Both the position numbers and the translations under genes were made by a program. A stretch of DNA of 64,000 nucleotides, taken from NCBI GenBank assembly GCA_038087015.1, contig JASBNA010000014.1, positions 248,001 to 312,000 of the forward strand, written 5' to 3'. The notes below the pieces were generated by a model. That model had not been told where the DNA came from. It saw nothing but the letters and a program-made list of their open reading frames with translations, and ran no database searches. This stretch comes from Cerrena zonata. Its lineage: Eukaryota > Basidiomycota > Agaricomycetes > Polyporales > Cerrenaceae. This document shows positions 12,737-23,330 of the stretch, one piece after another (position 1 is the first letter of the stretch; each line of letters starts with the position of its first letter).

Positions 12737-14160
12737 CTTGAAAAACAACCAAAACAGAACCCAGGGGCGATGGCAGTACCTGAGAGGAGGACCGGGGGGT
12801 CCTGAATCGACATCCTCTTGACATGTTTATACTCCTAACAATCTACGGCGAGAAGCGGCTTTCTACCCCCATAGGTATCATCGTCCCAAGAAGACGTGTA
12901 TACACTGATTGTGGTTCCAACACTTCTATCTAGGCCTCGTTTGGTGGGGCACATGATTAACCATCGTGAGGAATCTGGAGATCAGCTTTCTTTCGATGGG
13001 TTCTATGATGTCAGGTTCGCCCACTCATCGAGCGACTCCAGAGAACTGGTTGTTTAGTTGGGGGTAGGCTGCTCTGCCTTGGGGCGCTGTAAGTCCTTGT
13101 TGGGGGACGTAGATTCGGGGAGGTATGAACCACTCTGCAGGGTGACGAGCAAAATAAAAATAAAAATAAAGAGAGCTAACTGAAACGAAGATATGCCACA
13201 GAATCCATAGGTATGTAGCTAAATGACTTTGTTGTATTGCATATCCAGAAGGGCGAGGACAACATCGCATACAAGCTATCTACGATTGAGGAAACGTACT
13301 TTGCTATACATTCCCTCAATGACAGATTCATGATGGGATACCTCCCGAGGTAAAGGCTAAGATAGTCATGTGAAGGAAAGATGCAAGGTACGATTCAATA
13401 CCTGAAAATAGATCAGTTCTATTCACGGAGAAAGTAGTCTTGCCAGTGAAGCTCCAGTACATGAGGACTAAGATACTAGATAGAAGCTTGGCGTATCGCA
13501 AGATTGTTGTGTAAATTTAGTATGAGCCTCTATTGGTCCAAAGATCGTGTGTATGAAAGTGCTACCAATGGTTGCAGTGGGTCATAATGAACCGGGAGTT
13601 TATACTTACTGAAGAAGAGAGAATCTTGATTTAGTGAACTGGGGTGTAAGGCATACGTGACCTGGGAGTAAAACATAATTTAATAGGCATGTGAGAGGTC
13701 CAAGTCGACTTAGTTCACAAGAGACTGGAAGAAGCTGTCACTGCAGAAAATGAATAGTCAACATACCATGACCGTCGGTTTCAAGCCACACTCACAAGTC
13801 CCCGGCTCACCTGAGAAAGTCATATTTGAAATGCTCAACAAGTAATCCCGCTCACATCGTGTCATAACCTCTGATCAAATGTCCGTATAGGTCCTAATCA
13901 ACATTACCATAGCCTCAGTTGACCACGTCAGTACGAACACAAACTGTGAGAAACGAGGCTCGATGGTGAGACGAAAGCGGTCAGAGCAGCAGGGCTCGCA
14001 TCGAAAACTCGAGCCGGGTATCGTGAGGAAAAGTCGCACGCGTCATGTCTTCCTCCCCATTGGACCGCGTCTGCTTACACTCCATTATTTATTCACCTTC
14101 TGAGCTGGTTTCTTAGCCCTTTTCTCCCGCCCCTTTACCCACCGACCCCCAGCAGAGAGG
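12737..14160. other. Long gap with possible small spliced gene on minus strand
   Basis: No gene I recognise in 1.4 kb. On the minus strand, short open stretches bounded by plausible splice signals can be read between about 13835 and 13025 (one with MYWSFTGKTTFSVNRTD near 13400-13480, one with ATYLWILWHIFV near 13195-13230), but I could not settle a single consistent model. It also holds the upstream regions of both flanking, divergently transcribed genes. Confidence 0.25.
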
Positions 14161-15623
14161 ATGTTTAGCATTGGAAGAACGAGAGTGCCGACGTGTAGGT
14201 TTGCGAGGTCGTTGGCGACGCTGCATCATACTCCGCCGTCGGGTAAAAGGTATGTTTTGGTCATAAATGTAATTCTGGGATGTGGGGTGGTAACACGGTA
14301 CTCAGTCCAACAGGTATTATGCTACTTTATAGGAATATAGTCGTGCATACTTATAGTATGCACAAACAGCCATAGTAATGCTTAATATGGGTGGTCCTTC
14401 GACAGTACGTCTCAATAACTCTTAAACCTGGGATGGTCTATTCACTATTTCACAGGTACCAGAAACCCACGACTTTCTCAAGAATCTCTTCATGGACGGC
14501 GACCTAATCCCACTCCCCTTCCAATCCGTCATAGCACCCTGGATTGCCCGACGTCGGACACCTCAAATCGAACAGCAATACACCGACATCGGCGGCGGCT
14601 CGCCTATTCTCAAATACACTCAACTCCAAGGCGACCGAATGGCTGCACTCTTAGATGAAATTCATCCAGAGACTGCTCCTCATAAAGCCTATGTTGCCTT
14701 CCGGTATGCGAAACCTCTGACAGACGACGCTGCTATACAAATGAAGAAGGACGGTGTGAAGAGAGCGGTTGCGTTCACACAGTATCCTCAATATAGTTGC
14801 AGTACGACGGGAAGTAGTTTGAATGAATTGTTCCGCCAAGGACGGTCGGGGGCTGTTGGTGAAGGTGTGGAATGGAGTGTTATTGACCGATGGGGGACAC
14901 ATCCTGGCTTTATTGAGGTAAGTATACCGTCATAAACACCAATCATTTCAAACTCTAAACCTTAAACTTTAGGCAGTTGCCCAAAATATTGAAAAATCGC
15001 TAGCTAAATTTGACGAAGCCTCGCGCGAAGACGTCGTGCTTCTCTTCTCCGCCCATTCCCTCCCGATGTCCGTCGTCAACCGGGGTGATCCATATGTGCT
15101 TGAGGTCTCTGCGACTGTCGCAGCAGTGATGGACCGACTGAAGCATTCGAACCCTTACCGTCTCGTCTGGCAATCGCAAGTTGGACCTTCTGCATGGATG
15201 GGCATGCAAACTGGTGAAGCCGTCAAAGGTTTGGCGCGACTAGGGAGGAAGAAGGTCGTGCTTGTACCCATTGCGTTTACAAGTGACCATATTGAAACAC
15301 TTTACGAAATGGACTTGGAATACGTGAAGGAAGCGGAGGAGGTACGTCTTGTTTATCTATCAACTTTTTGCAATTGCCAAAAAAGCATGGCTGACAACGT
15401 TTGTGTGGCGTTTCAGCTCGGAATTGAAGTTCAACGTGCAGAATCCCTGAACGACTCTCCGGTCTTCATCCGCGCACTAGCCGACCTGGCCGCGAACCAT
15501 CTACGCCAGTACTCGGCGGGGTCGATTGGGCCAACGAGTTTGCAATTGGGGCTGAGATGTCCGGGATGTACAAATGCAACGTGTGCGCAACAAAAGTCAT
15601 GGTTTGCACGAGGTGGTCGGTGA
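14161..15623 (+). CDS. hem15: Ferrochelatase
   Basis: Six exons (14161-14249, 14306-14313, 14370-14404, 14456-14917, 14973-15341, 15417-15623) give 389 residues. The enzyme inserts ferrous iron into protoporphyrin IX, the last step of heme synthesis, on the matrix side of the inner mitochondrial membrane. The N-terminus MFSIGRTRVPTCRFARSLATL looks like a mitochondrial presequence. Family motifs include AIVMLNMGGP, FTQYPQYSCSTTGSS, LLFSAHSLP (catalytic His) and VVLVPIAFTSDHIETL. The C-terminus CPGCTNATC has the C-x2-C-x4-C spacing of the [2Fe-2S] cluster found in animal and fission yeast enzymes but absent in budding yeast. Exon 2 is only 8 nt and is needed to encode SPTA in frame. Confidence 0.96.
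14343..14363 (+). repeat. Perfect 9-bp hairpin before hem15 3' splice site
   Basis: GTGCATACT (14343-14351), loop TAT (14352-14354), AGTATGCAC (14355-14363). The hairpin ends six bases before exon 3 of hem15 (14370) in the intron following the 8-nt micro-exon. Confidence 0.85.
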
Positions 15624-16418
15624 TATATGAGCCGGCAATGTATACAATGCTTATAATTATATTGGTTGCTGGAGGTAGTTGTTATTCCTATTTTTGCTGT
15701 GGTTTTATTTTATTTGTATCGGTACCGATTGAATACCTCAGTACCTCACTCCCCTTCTCCCGCGATCTCCTCTCCTTGCGGTGTGCGTTCCTAGCCGTAC
15801 CTTTCGGACAAAGCGAGCGTGGCGTGGTGACCTATAGCGGTCAAGCAGCCGGATCGAGTAAGAGACCAACCATTGGCGGCCGACCACGTTCTGCACGCCA
15901 TGCACCTCTACGGTACTACATACACAGCTGTCACTCAGCCCGAGTAAATCTCTTGAATCCAAACGTCCATCTCCGCCGGCTGCACGAATCATCCCTTATT
16001 ATTGTTTGTCGCGTTCGCGTCTGGCATGTTTTTCCCCGCAAGCCTCAAGGCGGGCAGGGTTGTCAACGAGCCTCCGGGTAGCATTGGCAAAGAACAGCCT
16101 AAGGGGGACGCATCAGTTGCAATTATAATCTGTAAAAAATTGGACGGTCAATTCAGTAATCGGGGTGATGAACGTGAAGCCTCGAGCTCTCGGCTTTGAC
16201 GCTTACCTCCATTCGAAGGGACTCGGACATCAGTCAGAAGCACACACCCCCCTTTGCCGCGTTATGATTTACGGATGAGACGATTCATGCGCTTTTCGAT
16301 AAAGATGAAGCCACTTTTGCGTTATATTTCCCCTCTTCTCTCTGACTACTACACACTCGGTCTCAGTCACCACCTTGTCACCCACCCACACCTCAACACA
16401 CACTACTGATCATCCTGC
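15624..16418. other. Intergenic, erg8 upstream region
   Basis: No gene recognised. Long open frames cross 15560-16080 on the plus strand and 15740-15990 on the minus strand, but their translations are Arg/Ser-rich without motifs and look fortuitous. Confidence 0.5.
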
Positions 16419-18472
16419 ATGGCACCCACCACTGTTGTCTCGGCTCCTGGTAAAGTCCTCGTTGCTGGAGGCTACCTCGTGCTTGACCCGGCGTATTCGG
16501 GCGTGGTTGTTTCGACTAGCTCGAGGTTTTATACTGTCGTTCAGGATTCTGAGACGACGGATGGGCAGGATGGGTCGGTGAGGATTCGGGTGAGGTCGCC
16601 GCAGTTCGTTAATGCCATTTGGACGTATGAGGTGGTACCCGGAGAGAGCGGCGTAAAGGTCGAACCAGTTTCCGACAAGTAAGTTTGCTTTATATTCAAT
16701 TCGGAGCGATCTTTGGAATTGTTCGTGGATGAGGAGGAGGACGGGGAGATTGGATATAAATTGATGATCGAATATCTGACCCAAATTTCCTTCCATTCAT
16801 CACAATCCAGCCTCTCGAAGAACAAATTCGTACATCTCGCTCTCGAGCGTACCTTAACTCTCGCTTCGCAACTCCGAGGATCAAAGGCTCTCCAGGAACG
16901 TCTCTCTCATGATCTGGCTATTACCATTGTCGGAGACAACGATTTCTATTCCCAGCGGGCTCAAGTATGTCCACTCCATCAATTTCCTGAATAAATACAA
17001 TACTCAATACACTTCATACTATAGCTCACCTCTCGCAACCTCCCACCAACCCTCGCATCCCTAACCTCTCTCCCTGCATTCCTCCACACAGCCGTCCCCA
17101 TCTCCGACGTCCACAAAACCGGTCTCGGATCCTCAGCAGCCCTAATCACATCTCTCGTCTCCGCCCTCCTCCTCCACCTCAACGTCATCCCATCTGATTC
17201 CTTTGCTGCTAACCAAGGAGGATCAGAATCCGCTAGTGAAGGAAGGAAACTCGCACATAACTTGGCTCAGTATGTACATTGTTTGGCGCAGGGGAAGGTG
17301 GGGAGTGGGTTTGATGTGTCTGCTGCGGTGTTTGGGAGTCAGTTGTATACGAAGTTTGAACCTGAGGTGTTGAAGCCGTTGATGAGTGATCAGGTGGTGA
17401 GTTTTCGGGTTTTTTCTGTCTGTCAATATAATATTTGTGGAGGGTTGTTGATTTGGTGTGGTGGATGTGTAGGCACCTGAGACGTTACCTAAAGCTTTGG
17501 AACCCTCCAATCCTGCGTGGAATTTCAAGGCGTTGCCGTTCCATCTTCCTCCGAATATTAGGCTCATGTTGGCCGATGTCGACGCTGGAAGTGATACCCC
17601 TTCACTTGTTGGTAAAGTCTTGAAGTGGAGGCAAGAGAACAACGAAAAAGGTCAGCATTTTATCGACTTGAAACGCAAATCATAACTGACTATATGATAT
17701 GTGAATTATAGCGAAATTGCTTTGGGACACGATTGATAGCCTTAACCAGAACCTGAGCAAGATCCTGTTGTCGCTTTCGGAATCGGCTGTTCAACATCCG
17801 AAGGAGTACCAAAAGATGATCAAGTATCTTTCCACTCTACAGTCTGTCCAGGTATTTTTACAACACATTTCTTCGGGATTATTTCACGTACGATTCTGAT
17901 AATCTTGACATTAACAGTGGCTCTCGCATCCCGCTCTGTCCGCCGAAGAACAAACCATCGTCGAAGCATTTGCCCAAGTCCGACAAACAGCCCAGGTACG
18001 TTTCTTTATCCGTATACACCGACCGAATTACATACTAATTTAACTGTTGTGCATTATATAGAGCATCCGTGATAACATGCGCGAAATGGGTAACCTCTCC
18101 GGCGTCCCTATCGAACCACCAGAACAAACTTCTCTCTTGGACGCTTGTGTGTCTGTCGCAGGTGTGATTGGTGGTGGTGTTCCCGGCGGTAAGTCCTAGC
18201 TTCTAATTCGCACTTCCTATGAATCCTTGTTCGTATACTAATAATGATATTACCCTTGAATAGCCGGAGGTTACGACGCAATCTGGTTACTCGTGTTCGA
18301 TCCCATCGAATGTCCACAAGAAGAACTCCCATCCACGCGTATCCAAGTCGTCTGGCAATCCTGGAAAGGACTCGACGTTTCACCCCTTCTTGCTTCTGAA
18401 AGTAAGGAGAAAGGTGCCCGAGTCGAGGAACTGAACGCTATCCCCGGATTGAAGGAAGTCGTGGCCCAGTAG
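16419..18472 (+). CDS. erg8: Phosphomevalonate kinase
   Basis: GHMP-family kinase of the mevalonate pathway that phosphorylates 5-phosphomevalonate, feeding sterol and isoprenoid synthesis in the cytosol. The start MAPTTVVSAPGKVLVAGGYL carries the family N-terminal motif (SAPGK..AGGY). The ATP-binding glycine-rich motif is KTGLGSSAALITSLVSAL and the conserved GSGFDVSAAVFGS follows. The C-terminal GHMP motif is VIGGGVPGAGGYDAIWLL. Seven or more exons join cleanly; the first intron is about 130 bp and must be removed to link SDN to LSKNKFVHLALERT. Stop TAG 18470-18472. Convergent with the amino acid transporter. Confidence 0.95.
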
Positions 18473-18896
18473 AGGTTCATGGGATGTTTGATCTAAATTA
18501 TTCTGATTTTTCTTTCAAGTGCTTGGGTGCTGAGCACTAGACGATGAAATTCTTGCTAATAATTCTTTCTCTCGGAGACATGCCATCTAAATCAAACCCT
18601 TAGAAGTTTCCTTTTTTCTCTTTCTTTCTCTGTGTGCGTGGAACGTAGTCGGAGTAGATTGTATTATACGAGCTACATTATGTCTCTTTCAGTCCTCGTA
18701 ATGAATGGTATGTGTGTGAACGAGAAATAAAAAACAAAAAAAGTCCTATGCGATACATAAATACCAGCGATATCAAAAATAGAAGTCAATAAAGTCTGAC
18801 CCTCCACGGAATTATCACAAGGAAATAAAAAATCAACAAGTGAATGGGATCTCATCGTCTATCCTCTCCCTTCCGAAAAAAACAATGCTTTTACCT
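18473..18896. other. Convergent intergenic region
   Basis: 3' flanks of erg8 and the amino acid transporter; AT-rich, nothing recognised. Confidence 0.5.
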
Positions 18897-21127
18897 CTAA
18901 ACACACATCCTCGCATCCCCCTCAGGCGTCCACACCTTCCCCAACGCCAAAAACAACGATATACACATCACGACCATCCCAAACGACGCACACACATATG
19001 CCGGCAACTTGGCTCTCGAATACCAAGGCTGACTCCGGTCAGTGAGTTTGATATAACATGCTGCGGGGAAGATGAAAGCCAGTGCTGTGGCTGAGGCTCC
19101 GCCGGTGATTTCGAGCATGACGCCGAGATCACAGGTAATGAGGGACACTGCGGAGAAGTAATGAGAGAGAGGTTTAGGCTTGTGTGTGTAAGGGTAAGAG
19201 TAGTGGGTGGGGGACTTACGGATCATGGAAGCGAAGAGAATGGTGGTGGTGAAGAAGACGTGTCGGTTCATGCTGAAGGCGTCGTGCGGGAAGAAGTATT
19301 GCTCGATAACCTGTATTTATAGAATTTATAGAATATTTAGTAAGGGAAGTAGGAGCGAATGCGGTTATTTACCTCTCTGCACACGAAGAGCTCTAGCGGT
19401 AGTGTTGTGAACATATTCAACCCAAAGCAGAACCGTGCGACGTTGATCAGGGTATCATTCTGCATTCATGCCATTCAGTATTATTATTTTATAAAGATGT
19501 AAGTGTAAACTGAAGTGACGCACCGCAGCGAAATTATTCAAGATATTCCCTTGCGTTTTATCCGTAAAAACCACATACGCCGAAATCGCCAACGTACAAC
19601 ACGACACCAACGAAATCACCGTCGAAATATGCGTCACCTTCGCAAACCGATCCAACGTAGGTGTCCTCAAACTCCCATAAATCAACAACGAATTATGATG
19701 GCACACAAACGCGAAACTGATGACACCAATAGCTGGGAAGAGTCCTGGACCGAGGAATGTGAATCTCTTGTCTGGGTCTCCTTTGAGTTCAGGTGTGACT
19801 TGGGGTCCTTCGATGAGGACGGAGGTGACGATGATGAGCATGCCGATGAGAGCGAGGCCGGAGGCTCGGGAGAGTTTGTGGATGTCGCGGTAGAGGGAGA
19901 GAGGGTAGGATACGCAGATGGTGCAGAGGGCGATAACGAATTGACGGTTGGTGAGTAGCCAGAGTACAGGGACGGAATAGAGCTTGGGGAATATTGAACG
20001 GATGACGTGGGGGATTGTATCGCCTGTTTTCAGTTAGATGAATGCATGCACGATATTTTGCGTGAAATAACCCATACCGATAATTATACCAAAAGCACAC
20101 ATTCCTGCAACTTTTGCTAAGAGACTTGACTTGTAAATGAGTTACATTGTGACATACCTCCAAAAGCAAATGCAAACTGGAAGAAAGATACAGCAGCTCG
20201 TCCACTACTACCAAAGCAATGATTCATGATCCCGATGTACGAATTTTGACCACTAAGTTTGGCGTTCAGTACAATCAGACGAATAGTCCAATCTGTCACA
20301 CCACATAGAACAAGGAGTAGAACAAGCCCAGTGAAGAAACCCGCTTGCTTCACAGCGTACGGAAGTCCTAAGAAAATATTAGGATGCACGAAACCGGTTG
20401 ACGAAACGAATCATAGCCTACCAATGATGCCTATAGTTCGTCGTAAGTTTCAGGACCAGGACCTATTGGAAAATGAATTATTACAGTACCTGCACCCAAT
20501 ATACTATTCGCCATATTAGCAACGGAATCCAATAATCCTCCTCCTGCAGACTGTTTTGCAGCTAACTCTTCTAAGTCAATCTCATCAGAGGGATAGTCAG
20601 ACCCCTGTCCGTTTTGATACTGTAGTTGAAGCGTTCCATCTAAACTTCGTCGTGCAGTTGCAGAATCCATCAGGCCAACTAATAACGGCATGGATTGGTC
20701 GCGATGTCGACTTGACCGCGGTGTGGTTTGCTCATGCTCCAGCTGAGACAATGCTTCATCGTCCAGCTCATCAGTATCAAGTTCAAATTCTAAGAGGAAT
20801 ATAAGTATGGATATACGCATATGGACGGGGGAAGTTGACTTACTCACCAGCTTCACGACTTTGGGTCGTTGACCGCAACGGCAGTCCAATTACTTGTACC
20901 TCTTCCTGAAACCGGACAGAATGGTGTTCCGGTTTAGGTCTTGAAGATTCTCCATCCAACGCCGAGCTTTCGTGGAAGTCGTCGTCATCGTCATCGACGG
21001 TAAATAACACATTGCCAGATCTGCCGCTGCTATTTGGCAAGTCCTCCTGTGAGCTGTTCAGCAGAGGTTCCCGTATCGCGCCTTCAGAGTCATTATTCTC
21101 CCGTTGGCGACCAATACGACCGAGCAT
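18897..21127 (-). CDS. Amino acid transporter, AVT/SLC38-like
   Basis: Polytopic transporter of the amino acid/auxin permease superfamily. The chosen start MLGRIGRQRENN gives a hydrophilic, acidic N-terminal tail of roughly 200 residues with a run of aspartates. The transporter core begins NMANSILGAGIIGLPYAVKQ, the signature first helix of the AVT2/SLC38 group, followed by about ten more hydrophobic segments (for example WTIRLIVLNAKLSGQNSY and GVISFAFVCHHNSLLIYGS) and ends WTPEGDARMCV. Likely moves neutral amino acids at the vacuole or another internal membrane; substrate is inferred only from family. A 9-nt micro-exon at 20422-20430 encodes the join GIIG. In-frame codons continue upstream of the chosen ATG but lack a clear earlier start. 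Confidence 0.9.
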
Positions 21128-21385
21128 ATTGCGAGAGATGAGGGCAGTACGTCTGCCCCAGCTAGCCAAGACAAGATAGTTGGTGAATAGACGAACGGAG
21201 CTGGTGGCTGCAAGCAGTATGTAGGGAGTATGGGCGCCTGGGCCCGAGGTATTCTTGGCCTGACCGATCACACCGTATGCTGGGCACGGGTACAGGCAAT
21301 CTTGTTCTCAGTCGCACCTTCTCTGCGGCTTTCCCTTCGTAATATTTATACCTTACCTCTTGCTCTTACCCGCCAGGTGCTCCGG

Positions 21386-21393
21386 TATAAAAA
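21386..21393 (+). promoter_or_regulatory. TATA box of polysaccharide lyase gene
   Basis: TATAAAAA lies 40 bp upstream of the ATG at 21433 in the short gap between divergent genes. Confidence 0.55.
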
Positions 21394-21432
21394 CAACACA
21401 TCTTGGTTAACGATCGCGCTCTAGGAACCACC

Positions 21433-22733
21433 ATGCTCACTCTCACTTTCGTCGCATCTGTTCTCACTTACGCCCACCTGTCTTTATGCGCATTCGCAAC
21501 GGCAGAATCCATTGCACAACAATATTCCCTTACAACCAGTACAAGTATACCCTTCCCAACTGCTACCCTCTCAAACACCGACGCCCAATCCTTCATCGTC
21601 TCTCAATGGTCGCTCAGCAAGGGCAAGATCGAGGACGGCGCAAGTAACGTGGAGTTTGTGAATGACCCTTTCCCAAACAACCCAGCACCTGGATCGACAG
21701 GATCAGCATCGAATGGCACTGTACTGCAAGTCACTTATCCCCAAGGGACATTCTCGTCATCGACTGGTGGCGCACAACTCTACTCGCTATGGAATACCTC
21801 GGATGGATCGCAATTCCATTCAATGCTATTGACTTATGAGGTTGCCTTCGATACCAATTTCCAGTTCGTGAAGGGCGGAAAGCTCCCGGGGCTCCGTGGA
21901 GGCCCCGAACCTGACGGTTGCTCTGGAGGGTCAGCCGCCAATGGTTCAAATTGTTTCAGCACTCGGCTTATGTGGCGGAAGCAAGGAGAGGGTGAAGGTG
22001 AGTTATCACTTTGGTATTAGGCTTGTATACTATAGCTAATAAAATTGAACTCTCCTTCAAGTTTATGCTTACATTCTGACCCCCAACAAGATCTGTGACA
22101 ACTCGGATTTCAAATGCAACTCTGACGGATTCGGAACCAGTATCCAACGAGGTGCTTTCAGTTTCGTACCCGGACAGTACGTGATACAACAAACAATGTC
22201 GCGAGGATAAATGCTTACTATCTATATCTACAGATGGAATCGTGTGTCTATGCTTGTCAGACTAAACGAGCCAACCGACACCGCAAACGGTCAAGTTGCA
22301 ATGTGGTATAACAACGTAGACGCAATCGACCAACAAGCTCTTGCCTATCGCCAAAGCGAAGCAATCAACGTCGGCGGCCTTTACCTCTCGTACGTGTCTC
22401 ACTGTCTTCTCCCTCGTTTCTTAGCATTCCTTTCCTCCACTTCTACTTCCATAACTTCCCTGTTGTGCCCATGAATCCGTCTACTCATACTGACCCCATT
22501 TCCGCTTCCACAGAACATTCTTCGGGGGCAACGACGACTCATGGGCCTCCCCTCAAACCGTACACAGCTACTTCCGTAACTTTGAACTATGGGGTAGTTC
22601 CTCCTCATCCAACCTCACTGGAGCTAAAATCAGCTCCGCGTCACCCGCAGCAGCGAGTACCGAGTTTAGGTCACTCTTAGCATTCACGCTTGGAGTAGGC
22701 TGTGTTCTACTGTTTGGAGCTGGACTTCATTAG
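21433..22733 (+). CDS. Secreted polysaccharide lyase, PL14/PL20-like
   Basis: Four exons encode an extracellular protein with an N-terminal signal peptide (MLTLTFVASVLTYAHLSLC). The catalytic-type beta-jelly-roll is suggested by KGGKLPGLRGG, CFSTRLMWRKQGEGEVYAYI, CNSDGFGTSIQRGAFSF and a terminal strand TFFGGNDDSWASPQT, all characteristic of fungal PL14/PL20 alginate or glucuronan lyase relatives. The C-terminus has a Ser/Ala-rich stretch and then a hydrophobic tail (SLLAFTLGVGCVLLFGAGLH) consistent with a GPI-anchor signal, so it may be wall- or membrane-attached. Likely cleaves uronate-containing glucans, in nutrition or wall remodelling; exact substrate unknown. Stop TAG 22731-22733. Confidence 0.82.
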
Positions 22734-23063
22734 ATTTCGTCTTTGACTGTTTGCATATCGGATCCTTCATTTCCCTCTTATTCCTCTTAGTTACCCAACA
22801 TTATTCAGTACTCACTCATTATTCTATTACTTGTGGACTCATTTTCCAACTTTTTAGTTAACCGTCAGGCCTCAGGACCGTTTGCATCTGCATCTGTACG
22901 AATTTTCAGACATGAATGTATTGTGTATATATCATGGCATTGGAAGATGTCAATCATTCGCGTCTTCGTCATTATGCAATGCTACTCAGTACTGTCCCAT
23001 GGTGGCCAAAATTTGAGCTCTATAGTACTGTCAAAAAATGTGTACAAAACACGCTGTCTCCGT
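22734..23063. other. Gap between lyase gene and tRNA
   Basis: No gene seen other than the tRNA 3' flank with its terminator. Confidence 0.5.
23033..23049 (-). terminator. Pol III terminator of tRNA-Gly
   Basis: Reading the minus strand past the tRNA, a T4 run occurs at 23049-23046 and a T6 run at 23038-23033, 14 and 25 nt downstream. Confidence 0.65.
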
Positions 23064-23134
23064 ACGCCGAAGGGGAGTCGAACCCCTGCCGCTTGCTTGG
23101 AAGGCAAGCATGATAACCGCTTCACCATCGGCGT
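23064..23134 (-). tRNA. tRNA-Gly (anticodon UCC)
   Basis: On the minus strand the 71-nt sequence folds as a cloverleaf without intron: acceptor ACGCCGA pairs with TCGGCGT; anticodon stem CTTGC/GCAAG encloses loop CTTCCAA with anticodon TCC; the T arm is AGGGG-TTCGACT-CCCCT. The A box (TGGTGAAGCGG) and B box (GGTTCGACTCC) match internal pol III promoters. CCA is not encoded, as usual for eukaryotes. Confidence 0.96.
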
Positions 23135-23330
23135 ATAGGGGTTAGGGAGGTGTCTGAATAGATGATGACAAATCTGAATGAGGGTTGGCTGACACAATTT
23201 ACAGGTTGCAACTTGTGAGTTACTTTAATAATTCAAGGTTCTACCGTGCTTGGCGACTTGGACTTGGACTATCATCTTCTTCTCTGTGCTATAGCATATC
23301 ATACAAAACAAAGTCTAATATCAATCCACA

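Noticed and set aside
15557..16081. 174-codon plus-strand frame after hem15
   Set aside because: It begins inside the last hem15 exon in another frame and then reads motif-free Arg/Ser/Cys-rich sequence through the intergenic region.
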